Shown piece by piece: positions 53,479 through 64,000 of a DNA stretch of 64,000 bases (position 1 is its first letter; every line of letters begins with the position of its first letter). The notes below the pieces were generated by a model, which saw only the letters and a program-made list of their open reading frames with translations, did not search any database and had not been told where the DNA came from. The translations under genes were made by a program, and so were the position numbers. The stretch is from Scleroderma bovista. Its lineage: Eukaryota > Basidiomycota > Agaricomycetes > Boletales > Sclerodermataceae. The stretch spans positions 1 through 64,000 of the forward strand of contig JAYMGJ010000218.1 of NCBI GenBank assembly GCA_037178675.1, read 5' to 3'.

Positions 53479-56050
53479 ATGCCACCTCCAGTTCCTTTCT
53501 CTTCTCCTCACAGTCCTCTTCAACTACCCGCCCTCTACCTCTACCCGCTCAATGACACCTTTGTTCCGAAACACATTGCACTAGTGGCAGGTCAACGCGT
53601 CAAGATTGGCCGACAAACCAACGCAAAGACAGTGCCTGCCGAAAGAAACGGATATTTCGACTCTAAAGTACTCTCAAGACAGCATGCTGAGATATGGGAA
53701 GATGGTGGCAAGGTATGTCTAATCAAATCTCCCGCTGCTTCATTTTTAAACTCTCTTTCTAGATATTCATTAAGGATGTCAAAAGTTCCAACGGAACCTT
53801 CATAAACGGAGAGCGTCTAAGTGCCGAAGGTTTAGAGTCTGAACCATTCGAGCTCAAAAATGAAGATATCGTGGTACGTTACCCGACAATGCCGCTCCAT
53901 TCATTTTTGCTATATCCCTTCCAACCAGGAATTTGGTATCGACATCATTGGCGAAGACAACAAAACCACAATCCACCATAAGGTGGCCGCTCGTGTCATG
54001 TGTGTAATCACAGAGGAGGACGCTCAGTTGGCTGCTCGTCTAGAACAAATGCAAAATAGTACTGGTCACCCTGGCCTCTCCCAACAACAGGGTGGCAGTG
54101 GCTCGGGTTCACAGTTTTCGTTCGCACCACAGGGGCAGCCTGGGCCTCCCACGCAACGACGACCAGGACTGCAGTCGCAGTCAGTTGGCAACATGGGCAG
54201 CATGGGTGCAAATATGCGGCCACCGGGTAAAAGCGGACTGTCCTTCGACCACATTCTTAGTCGTCTCCAAGGCGAACTGCAGAAAAGCAGAGATACGAGT
54301 GCTGACTTGCAAAATCTTTCAAACTCCATGAACGAACTGCAAGACATTTTAGGTGGAACGCTGGTGCGTTATTCCGGAGATATCAATAGGAGCGGATGGT
54401 TGACCCCGCCACTCACAGCCACCCAGTCTTCCGCATTTCCCTCAGAGCCTCCCACCTGTTCGACCTCCCCCGCCTCCATCTGCAAACGAACTGAGTCCAC
54501 CGACGGATTCCGGAACTGTTCCGGCTTCCGCTATCAACGATCTCCGCAACCAGCTTCATGAGACACAGGCTTCGCTTGCAAGTCATGTCGACAAGGTCCG
54601 TGCTCTCGAAGATATGCTCGCTGAGCACGAGGCTATTAAGTCTGAGATAACTACCCTTCGAGAACTCATGGATGAACGCAAACGCGAGTTCGAGCTGTTA
54701 CGCCATGAAGGAGGCTCGTTGTCGTCAAGACATCACGATAGCGAGCACCATGACGAGTTGCAAGGTGGGAGGTATCAGGGAGATGATGACGATGCATCTA
54801 GCATCCACACAATTGTACCCCATGAGTTGGAGAGGGTAGAGGAGGAGGATGAGGACCAGTTAGTCAGTGAGGAAGATGAGGACGAAGACCGCAGACGTCG
54901 TCGGGATGAACTCGGGCGACCGCGGACACCCGAGCCCACAGGTATGGGTATGGATGACGATGAGTCTCCGAGTGCGGAGCGACGACACCGCTCCTCCGCA
55001 CGAGATCACGACGTTCCTTCTGCTGCACTCGACGAGTTGGCGGAGCGATTATCAGCGCTTAGCTGTCGAATAGACACAGCGGTCGAATTCAACACATCTC
55101 TTCAGGCGCAGCACTCCGCGGCCCAAACCACGATCTCGCTCCTTCAATCCAAAATATCTGTATTGGAAGATATGGTACAGGCCACTCAGTTGCAGCTACA
55201 ACAACAAAGTGCAGCACAGGAGGCCGCGCAGGCTGAGATCCTCAAGGCTGTCCGTGAACCGCCTCGGGATGCAGAGCGCGAGTCGCTTACGGAGATGCTC
55301 AACGAATGGAAAAAGGGCGTCGAAGGTCAATGGAGTGTTGTTCAAGAGGAGTGGTCACAGGAGCGTGAGAGGCTGAATAAGGCAAGGGAGGAATGGGAAG
55401 CCCGAGCCAAATCTTTGGAAACCGGGTTCGATGCCAAGGTTAATGCCAGCGTGGCGTCTATAATCGCTGTCCAACGGCACCATTCTTATATCCCAAACGG
55501 CGATATCAAACCAAATGGTGGCGGCGGTCTTGTGACCCCTCCCAGCCCCGTTAGTGTTGCCTCGAACTCTGGTCGGACCAAGTCTCGAAGACGGCGGTCT
55601 AGCTCGTCGCGTGGACAATCGAGGTCGAGCTCGCCGGTATCGTCGATCGATATGATCGAGGGCGTTGGCGCTGTGAACGGTGTGAACGCGGGCTCTCGAC
55701 GTGCTTCGGATTCCTACCCGTGCGATCGCTCAGTCTCTCCGTCCATCCCTGACGACGACAGCGAACCTGAGTCGTGTTCAAAAGCCGTCCTTGCGCACGG
55801 AACTCAATATCTGATAACACCCGAGCCTTCCTTGAAAGACTGTCCCAGTCATCGATTATCGACTACGGTTGGCTCCGAGTCGAGCATTGAGCCTTCACAG
55901 AAATCAGATGCTGTCCGTCATTTCATCGTCGTTCGTCTCGTTAGCCTAATCATTTGTTTCTTGCAGCAACGTCAGCTAGGTTTAGCCGCTGGTATATTTG
56001 TACTTGGTATCGCAACTGCAGCGGTAATATGGCGAGTGAACCAAGAGTAG
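53479..56050 (+). CDS. FHA-domain, tail-anchored coiled-coil protein (Vps64/Far9-10, HAM-4, SLMAP type)
   Basis: Exons 53479-53712, 53763-53873, 53929-54363 and 54446-56050 join in frame to about 794 residues. An optional 54-nt intron at 55913-55966 would give 776. The N-terminal FHA domain shows VKIGRQTN (phosphothreonine-binding Gly-Arg), [14 protein letters not shown] and [19 protein letters not shown]. Next come a Gln/Gly/Pro-rich linker, coiled coils ([40 protein letters not shown]), an acidic block and Ser/Arg-rich region, and a C-terminal membrane anchor ([20 protein letters not shown]). This order fits the SLMAP-like subunit of fungal STRIPAK/FAR complexes at the ER and nuclear envelope, which act in signalling, cell fusion and cytoplasm-to-vacuole transport. 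It looks intact. Confidence 0.85.
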
Positions 56051-56971
56051 GACAGACTCAAAAATAGGACAGTTTGCTTAGCGTCACCATAAGGCATGCA
56101 TTCGTTATGATAACTAGTACTGGCCAACTCCTTCCTCTTTTCTCTCTCTCATCGCTTCTTCCTTTTTATTTTATTCTTCCGTCTTCACTTGCACTTTGAT
56201 TATGTCTATGCACTTTCCTCTGGCTATTAGATTATAATGACAGTGATGACAATGATACCTATGCATGCAAGAAATGATAAAGCACCTGGCATAGGTTCTG
56301 CACAGCTCACTTTCATGTATCATCAAATCAAGTTGAAGGAAATGCTGACATGTCACACGGCGAAGATGTGCAGGACGGGGTCAGATGACAGACGCCGTAC
56401 TCTGAAATCTTGTGTGGACACAATTTCACCTTGGGAGTACCCTTTCTTGCTGCTTATACACAATCGAAATCGTTCGCTATTAGAGCTTTTATAGACTGCT
56501 AGACCCGGCAGTTTGGGACAGATACGGTAATACCCTCTTGCTATACTATAAGTAAGTGCTGAGCCAAGTTCAATAGATCTAAATGGTACTATGTACTAGG
56601 TTTGGCCGCTTTTGCGCCCGGCCTTTCAAGGGAATACGTCATTCGTCATCGCACCTTACCTTCTCACCCACCTTACGCCATGGCATTGGCTCTCCAATTA
56701 ATACTCCAGTACTTGACCTCCACAGCAGCTGCTGCTGTAATACAAGGTCCGATTACTAATAGGAGTGTGGGTGAGTCAAGGAAGGGTTTCAATTTGTCAG
56801 CCCAACTAACTGAATTACATTCCCTTATGGCGCAATCCTGGAGGGCGACTACGTTAGAGGACAAAAGGTTGTACATATAAAGACGCGGTTATCTCAGGTC
56901 CACGCCGCCTTGTCACCCTTTCACCCACTGGAGCACCTACGTATCGATCACACCAACCGTTGGAGTCAGTT
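56051..56971. other. Intergenic region with a TATA box before the CYS3-like gene
   Basis: ACATATAAAG at about 56872-56881 lies about 95 bp upstream of the ATG at 56972 and is a likely promoter element. Short open frames here have no supported product. Confidence 0.5.
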
Positions 56972-58436
56972 ATGACTATCGCGCACAACTCAGCACCATT
57001 CCTTGCCAATGGCCATCATGATACCCAGCACGGTCGTAAGAGATCACTCTCCCATGTAGATGGCTTTGGGACACGAGCTATCCATGTCGGTTCGGAGCCA
57101 GACCCATCCACCGGCGCTGTTATCCCGCCGATATCGCTCAGTACGACTTACAGGCAAGATGGCGTAGGCAATCACAAGGTATGTCCTCATCATCTGCATT
57201 CAGTCCCCGCAGACAGACATGCTGACACGCTGGCATACCAGGGATTTGAGTATTCGAGATCCGGAAATCCCAACAGGGACGCCTTAGAAACGAGCCTCGC
57301 CTCGTTGGAATCCGGGGGGGCAATTGCAATAGCTTTCTCGTCCGGATCTGCGACAACTGCCACGATTGTCCAGGCCATTGGCCCAAATGCACATGTTTTG
57401 AGCGTTAATGATGTGTATGGCGGTACTTTCCGCTACTTCAAGCGGGTAGCGTCGGAAACACAGGGTCTTCAAAGCACCTTTATGGATCTCAGTGCCGACG
57501 ACGATACTATATTGGCTTCGTTTAGAGATAATACCAAGGTAAGCCTTTCCGGAAATCCCCTCTCGGAGATTCTAATTTCTATCAATTCAATAGCTCATTT
57601 GGATAGAATCACCGACAAACCCCACGTTACGGCTTGTCGATATACCACGTATCGTATCTCTCGCACGGTCCCATCCGTCTCGACCTCTAGTTGCCGTGGA
57701 TAACACTTTCCTTTCACCCTTTTACCAGTCACCGTTACTCCTCGGCGCCGATATTGTCGTCCATAGCTTAACTAAATACATCAACGGCCATTCCGACGTC
57801 GTTATGGGCGCAGCGATTCTCCCGGCTCACCACACTCAGCTTGCCGCAAAACTCCGATTCCTACAAAATGGCCATGGTGCCGTCCCGAGTCCTCACGATA
57901 GCTGGCTCGCTCAGCGTGGTTTGAAGACGCTCCATTTGCGGATGAAAGCGCATGGGGTCAATGCACTCAAGGTTGCACGGGCGCTGGAGAGGTCACCCTA
58001 TGTCGAGGAAGTCCTGTACCCCGGTCTTGCATCGCATCCACGGAACGATTTGGCATATAGTTTGCTGTCCTCACACGCGAAGAAGTTCGTAGATGGGCTC
58101 AGGTCACTAGCAGATGAGGATGGCCTTATTAGTCCCGACTCCGAGGGGGACTTTCCTTACGGAGGGATGGTGTCCTTCCGAATCCGCGGAGGGGGGTTTG
58201 AGGCGAATAGGTTTTTGACTGCGCTACGACTGTTCACGCTGGCAGAATCTCTTGGAGGGGTCGAGAGCCTGGCAGAGTTGCCAGCACAGATGACTCACGG
58301 GAGTATTCCTGAGAAGGAAAGAGCCTTGCTTGGGATTGGGGACAATCTCATCAGGTTGTCTGTTGGTATTGAGGAGGCCGAGGATTTGATCAGAGATGTC
58401 GAGCAAGCTCTGGAATATGCGTCTTCTATGGCGTAA
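56972..58436 (+). CDS. Cystathionine gamma-lyase-type PLP enzyme (Cys/Met metabolism family)
   Basis: Exons 56972-57178, 57242-57538 and 57594-58436 join in frame to 448 residues. The enzyme splits cystathionine to cysteine, 2-oxobutyrate and ammonia in reverse transsulfuration, in the cytosol. Motifs: GFGTRAIHVGSEPDPSTGAV, PPISLSTTYRQ, YSRSGNPNRDALE, AFSSGSATTATIVQ, ESPTNPTLRLVDI, VAVDNTFLSPFYQSPLLLGA and VVHSLTKYINGHSDVVMG, where the Lys after SLT carries pyridoxal phosphate. The C-terminus has SLGGVESLAELPAQMTH and NLIRLSVGIEEAEDLI. The start at MTIAHNSAPF is the first ATG in frame. A related cystathionine gamma-synthase cannot be fully excluded, but the short N-terminus favours the lyase. 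Intact. Confidence 0.9.
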
Positions 58437-59562
58437 GTCGTACATATTAGGGGTAACCCCTCCATCATGCCTGTGGGACTTCACTCAGGCGTCTTTTAAT
58501 TTATGTTGTCATCTTACTTTTTTTATTGTAAACTGTTGTACCTTTTTACATAGACTGCGTTTGTTTTTGCATACGTGGATCCTTTGAGGATGTTTCTTCA
58601 CGGGCCGGAATGGTGATGTCATACACATCAGGAGGTCGATCAGCTGATACTATTTTTGCCGCGTATACACTAATCCGTTGTTCAAATTCCAGTAGGGTCG
58701 CCCCTGCGAGGAACCACATTCCACTTGAGGAAAGTGTACATCCGAATAGGTGATGAGTCTAGCTGTTACTATAGTGAGTCATCTCTTCCTATGTCATCGC
58801 AGCCATTTCCTCAGTTGGGAATACCAGACCATTGGCATATCAGCAGTCTTCGTGGAATTGGGGACATGGGAGTACAATCCTTTCCGGGCATTGGATCATG
58901 TGTTCTTTATACAAAAGGGGGTGGCTCTAGATATACTGATTGAGGTCGCAGTCACGGAAATGAATTTACGTGGAGATTAGATTAGAAGAGGTTCACATGC
59001 CTGAGGAACATGATACGGTACGAGGCAGTGAGGACGTAAGGCATGCAAGGAGTGAGACATGTGAACCAGTACAGTAATCGCCGTGCCTGCTGTGCGCGCA
59101 GATTCCCCTGTACTGCTTCTGCTGCTCCAAACCGACTATCCACACTGTCTCGTGCAACCGATTTATACCTAGAGCTGTCATCTATGTAACAGTTAGTAGG
59201 AATACCAGTAACAAGTACTAGTTTGAAGAAGGGTTATCTCATTACATTAAAATATCTGTGATAGGCTTCAAGCCTTGGGTTGTAAAGCACTGGCCCGACG
59301 GTCCCGGCGATCTAGACCCCCCATACAATCAAAGATAACGCAGATACACATGACAGTGCTGGCCACGTACAAGAGGAAAAACTGAGCTTGACATAGGGAC
59401 AAGTACCACGACTAATGAGATTGAAATAGTCCTCGTTTCCGAGGAAATGTGATCAGCGAGAGGTGCTTGTATGTCTTCAACCAAGTGATCTCATCCTGTT
59501 ATAGTCTGTCTGTCCACAGATACAGGATTCTAGAAAACACCCAACGAAAGTAGAACCTGGTT
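58437..59562. other. Intergenic region, no gene supported
   Basis: Low coding signal on both strands. Short frames around 58725-58980 show no splicing logic or family. Confidence 0.5.
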
Positions 59563-60034
59563 TTAGAGTAATGGCGTAACTTTCTCTCTCGGAGATCGGC
59601 TTTTGGAGACCATGATTCTACCCTTAACGGAGTGGCACGGATCATAGGTATTTAGATCAAGTGTGTACCCACCCACAAGGAATCTGAGTCTAACACCGAG
59701 AACAGTGTTCCAGAAAATAGTATAATTAAGAGATTCGCCTGGAATAATCATGCTCCGACTCTGCGGTGGAAGAAATTTTCAAATGCAGATGAAACACTCA
59801 CTCGCGGAAATGGCTGCCTAGACGTACGCCGCCTGCATCCCGGGTGGAGTCCCTGAGCATGGCGAACACTGGAAAGGCGACGTACCTGTTTCTGACCGCC
59901 AAGGCACAGTTGGCCTTAGTGGATAGCCAGACACTGATATCAGCAAATGGTGAAGCACAGATGCCAGTTACCTTACGTTTCAGTAGGATGGGATCTGGCT
60001 GGAAGCGTCCTAGAAAACAGAAATAGGAACACAA
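59563..60034 (-). pseudogene. Remnant resembling a HET-type C-terminal domain, tentative
   Basis: Two minus-strand exon-like pieces read in order: 59800-60034 (FADISVWLSTKANCALAVRN, RDAGGVRLGSHFRE) and 59563-59745 (ESLNYTIFWNTVLGVRLRFL, GGYTLDLNTYDP). The first resembles the FLCVKVYLNSQANCHFAVGF region of the intact HET gene in pattern, not closely in sequence. No start or N-terminal HET block is present nearby. Confidence 0.35.
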
Positions 60035-60394
60035 CTGACTGAGAGTGTACCATAGTTATTTTCGTTGCCAACCTGTGCAGGTTCAAATGTCCACACTCCG
60101 CTTCGGCAGTAAGCGGCAACAAGTCGTTGAACATTATTGTGGCAGCTAAGAATGGTGTAAGGCCGAGTTACAGTAACTTCTGTGGTGAGTAGGGAAATCG
60201 ACTTATTTACTTAATCATGTTTGAGACCTCTCTCCGCGAGTCCGCCGGGAGGCCTGGTGCTGTTCGCCTAATGATAAACCTGTGAGTAAGAATCTTGTAT
60301 GCTTGGGAACAATGCAGTTGCAAGATGAACGATGCACCTTCTGTATGTATGCACTACATATTTCAAGCTTAACCGCACAGATAACCTCTCAGGC

Positions 60395-60785
60395 TCTGGT
60401 GCAAAGCTTAGGTCCCGGCCAAGGAAACAGACCTTCATTAACCAGACTTGCCACGGCCAAACCTTCAGCTCTACCACGACTCCTTCTGAGACGGTTACCC
60501 GTCATCCTCAATTTTACTTTGACAACGGCACGTGCATCATCCGGGTTGAAAATACACTTTACAAGCTCATCCATCTTGTATTGGTACTAAATGAGTCCGG
60601 AGCCTTTGCCCAACTCTTTCAAGTTGGCCAAGAAGGCCTGGCAGAGACAGTGGAGGGGTGGATTGATGAGGTGCCAATATTTTATGATACCAGAATTGGC
60701 GGTGGATGTCTTTGATCTGTTCGTTGAGTTGAAGTTTACCTGGTACTTTGTTGAGTGAAACCACCTGTTATATCAGCCGTGCACC
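60395..60785 (+). pseudogene. BTB/POZ-domain gene remnant
   Basis: Reads RHPQFYFDNGTCIIRVENTL, LVLVLNESGAFAQLFQVGQE and EGWIDEVPIFYDTRI, the pattern of the BTB proteins abundant in Agaricomycetes (FYF-D-G...V-LFRVH...S-VF-D-F...DE-PI-L). The frame breaks after GGGCL; DLFVELKFTWYF continues in another frame. There is no clear start, and the usual second half is missing. Confidence 0.55.
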
Positions 60786-61479
60786 ATTCACCTTGGGTGT
60801 TGATGGAACGATTCCTGAGTAGGGGTGGCTGAACTTGGAGATCCGCCGTCTGAGTATGGAACAGCAAACGTACACGAATGTTGTGGGTGAGCGAGCTGGA
60901 CGATCACTGGTGGTAGCGATCCGTCACCGGGAGGATGCGGTACATCATCTATTGGATGGTCCACCCACCGGTTCGACCCATTCCCATGCCTGCGCCCCCA
61001 AGCGAGCACTTTGCTGAACCTGCCTTTCCAGTACCATGATCCCCCACCTTGCCTCATCCGCCCCCGCCCCCGCCCCCGCCCCAGAATATCATTAATGTGG
61101 GGACCCCTGTCGCACCTGTCATGCCACCTCCTGGCCAGTTGCGGGGCCCATCCCTAGAACCTATAGTCGGGTATCAACCTCCCATGGTAGGCACCATACC
61201 TATGCCAGCTTCACCCATCGTCAGCCCCCCATATGTATGCCAGGAGCCACACGCCCTTCCATCGTTATCAGCCCCCTGCGCAAGTAGTACAACCATCGCC
61301 TTTACCTTCTAGGAGCACTCCAGTCTCATTCCATGTTGCCTATGTGTTTCAACTGACCTATGAACCCCCGGTCATTGAGCATGGGTTGCCTCCCATCCAG
61401 GCTTACCCAGATCCCGTGGACGTCAGCATGCCAACGCGTCGATCAAACTACCCACCTCAGAGACATCAATGCACCTACT

Positions 61480-63045
61480 CCTTGCATCCCCCCCATTTAC
61501 TCCGGCGAACAGTAGAACAGACGCCACAAGGGAGTCAACTTCAGGGTCATTGTTGAACAGAAATGCCCATTTCGTGCGGAATACAATGCACACGATGACA
61601 TGTACGTGAATTGTCGCAATGATTGCAGGAACCCAAAATAAGACAACAAATGAAAATGATTTGGGAAGCGAGGGGCCACAGGAGGAAAGACGGAAATTAT
61701 CACTTACATACTGGAAGATACTACAACAGCAATTGATATATGGGCAACGATACCAGCCCGACGGGACATTCCTTCGCCGAGGAGGTTACCAATCCTGATT
61801 TTGTTTATCGCGATAGCGGAATAGCATCAGTTGAATCATAAAACTCAGAGCCAAACTGAAAATGGAACTCGGCGAAGCGCGCAACTTACCGGACGGATGT
61901 GGCTACCCTGCCTGGTACATCAATAACGAAGAAACAAGCAGTACAGACTATGCTGCAAGTGAAACTCGGCCAAGTCACTAAAGCTCTAATCGGCATAGAT
62001 CCCTCCTGACCAGGTAAGATAATGAATGCATACAAACTGGCAGCCAGTTACTCCATCAGTTTCACTTACAGAGCGATTCCTACGCTGATGCGGTTTGGCC
62101 CATCGCGTCATTTCAAAATGAAGTCAGCACTCATACGTACTAATGGGATGCTTGATTTAGACTCACCGATTTCTGCTATCCCCGATCGGTCAACCACCCC
62201 ATACCCCGCGGCCGATCGGGATCCAGAGGGACAAAGAAATAGGCATACTATATTTATAGATACGAGGGACATAAGGTTGAAGGAGAGGCCAGTGGATACA
62301 CTATTATGACGAGACAACCAACACGATTTCAATAACGACTTCAGAGGAGGGGTCAATAACCTACCAAGGTACCAATTGAGGGAATGCAACGACAATGACG
62401 AAACAATTGAACAGTCCTCGGGACTGGAAGTACCGTCTGACGACGAGCACATATTAGTAAACAATCCTGGTAAAAATGGTAAGGAAACATACCTTGATAT
62501 GCAATTGAGGCTATACGCAGGAAGGCCTAATATTGCATATTTGAGGTAAAGCGGCGAGGCGAGCCACCTCTGGGTCCTGCTTAAGCGCGAGGAGGATAGG
62601 TCCAGCGTTGTGCCATATAAGAATGATGGGCTTGAGGAGAGTTCAGCGCGTTGAACGGGTGGAAGAAAACATGACTTACGATGAGGGTAAAGGCGGTCAT
62701 GACGACTGTCATTCATGTGAGTGAGCTCCGGTTGGGGGTTAGTAGAATAAATTTGCCATATAGGGAGTATCTGATGTCCACGCAGGAAGTAGGAGGGTAT
62801 CAAGAGCAGTAGTGGTGCCCTGTACAATGCTATATCCCGTGACAGAGGCAACCACCATGCCGAGTGTCGCAGCAGCAAGGTAAACGGTGGATAGATGCCC
62901 TATGACGATCACGGATAAAAAACTAAAGTGTTCTGAAGGAAGTTGTGAGTAAGATATCAGATAGACATACGCAAGGACAGGGAGGGTAGCGCAGGAGGAT
63001 ACTCAATTCCAATTCCTCGCGGTAAATCACAACGGTATCTTCTCC
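61480..63045 (-). pseudogene. MATE-family efflux transporter, decayed or truncated
   Basis: Minus-strand exons in order: EELELSILLRYPP (about 63020), SVIVIGHLSTVYLAAATLGM then VASVTGYSIVQGTTTALDTL (62750-62920), MTAFTLI (62700), PIILIWHNAGPILLALKQDP (62560-62640), SFNLMSLVSINIVCLFLCPS (62250), SIVCTACFFVI...VATSVR (61890-61960), IGNLLGEGMSRRAGIVAHIS (61730-61800) and TKWAFLFNNDPEVDSLVASV (61500-61590). These are diagnostic of fungal MATE multidrug/toxin extrusion carriers. The central and C-terminal membrane segments are missing or out of frame. The sequence ends at about 61480 in unrelated Pro-rich DNA, so it is probably non-functional. Confidence 0.7.
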
Positions 63046-64000
63046 TTAGGTTCCGACAGGTGGAAAGCACTTTCATTGAGGTGTTCGTGTGGGCAATGAA
63101 TGAGAGGATTGGAGAGGTGGAGTACGCTCAGAGCAATTTGCTACACTTCAATGCCACGTTTGGGTCTACATTGTCTAATACGTACTGCAGAGGGAATCAC
63201 TCTGAAGATGAGCATCCCAGCTACAATGAGAATGGTCAGCATGACCATGGGGGCCCGGAGTGACCGTGGCTGACATGGAAGGACATGGATAACTTACGGA
63301 TAACTGACAAGAGGCGGCTCAGTTGTGTAACCAAGAATCCGAGGGTCCGTCGGTGCTATCGCCGTCCCTGTTGAATCTTCCCACCGTTGATTCAGCCTTC
63401 GGGGCTAATTCATTCTTTCATACTTACAATCGCATTAGCCCCTTGATCATACGGCAGACTGGTCCGTGAACAACTATGTACAACGGAGTCCCGACGTGTT
63501 CAAAGCCTCGACTCGAACGTATTCCACATACCACCGTCGTGAGTCGTGACACTGGCGTGTGTAACATGTGTAATACCGGATAGTAAACACTTGTTTTCTG
63601 GCACTTGACTTGTCTGCTCAGCTCGTGTTGATGTCGGTAATGACATCAGTTCGGGCATAGTACTCTCACCGTTTGAGGTAAAACTTATCTTCCCTTCCAC
63701 CATTATCATATCGGGGTTGGTCACCATCACCTGATTTAAATGATCACTGCCGGCTGATTGGACACTGCCTCGTGTAACGAGTTACATTAGCTTTGGCTTA
63801 TAGTCCAAGGTCTTTCCATTGATGGCTGTACCCTCAACACGGTTTCGCCCCCCCATCTTGCCTCGATGGACCCAGCTCTATTAGAATCATACTACATCGA
63901 GCTTGGGCATATCATCCAAGTCAATAAGATCTGTCAGGGTAACTTCATGATTGATTAGATCTGGCTATGCTGCGTGCTGACTCCACTTTCCAGCGGCTGC
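63046..64000. other. Right edge, no gene supported
   Basis: Short open frames on both strands without recognisable motifs or splice-linked partners. Confidence 0.4.

Noticed and set aside
61049..61556. Pro-rich open frames as a gene
   Set aside because: The frame changes twice, there is no start context or domain, and it overlaps the MATE remnant.
1..64000. CRISPR arrays, bacterial operons or riboswitches
   Set aside because: The sequence is eukaryotic with spliceosomal introns; no regularly spaced short repeats of that kind were seen.

Overview
The window comes from a filamentous basidiomycete, most likely an Agaricomycete (mushroom-forming class). The evidence is many introns of about 41-64 nt with CTRAY-type branch points, a Plavaka-type transposase, Ty3/gypsy elements with chromodomain-like integrase tails, a DUF6532-like gene, HET-domain genes and a PIF/Harbinger element. 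Genus cannot be resolved from the sequence alone. No rRNA, CRISPR array or intact tRNA was seen.

Layout. 1-1.5 kb: 3' part of a Plavaka transposase (minus), cut by the window edge. 1.9-3.1 kb: a pyrimidine-rich block. 3.2-5.7 kb: an acidic-tailed orphan gene and a decayed DUF6532-like gene. 6-18.4 kb: a broken HET gene carrying a 337-bp TA-flanked MITE and a complete but dead Ty3/gypsy element (7906-17312), followed by a second broken HET copy in opposite orientation. 19.5-26 kb: ordinary single-copy genes, namely an ammonium transporter, a predicted mitochondrial protein, a small orphan and an HpcH/HpaI aldolase. 26.8-35.7 kb: an Atg11-like coiled-coil gene with a frameshift, one intact HET gene, and a third broken HET copy. 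35.7-41.3 kb: satellite-like repeats, a complete PIF/Harbinger element with both of its genes, and a 1.2-kb strand-switching low-complexity block. 41.6-49.7 kb: a young Ty3/gypsy chromovirus. 50-53 kb: HET 3' debris and an 851-bp inverted-repeat element. 53.5-58.4 kb: a Vps64/Far9/HAM-4-like FHA protein of the STRIPAK type and a cystathionine gamma-lyase-type enzyme. 58.4-64 kb: remnants of HET-like, BTB and MATE genes.

Three themes stand out. First, the chromovirus shows its mechanism in unusual detail. It has an 11-nt self-priming match, a TATA box 35 nt before the inferred transcript start, a -1 slippery heptamer with a 10-bp stem 7 nt downstream, and an antisense gene with its own TATA box and a 44-nt intron. 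Second, decay is dominated by CpG deamination: all eight differences between the chromovirus LTRs are CpG transitions, and every premature stop found in the two retroelements is TGA. Third, a HET (allorecognition-type) locus has been duplicated in both orientations and repeatedly broken by transposons, leaving one intact copy.
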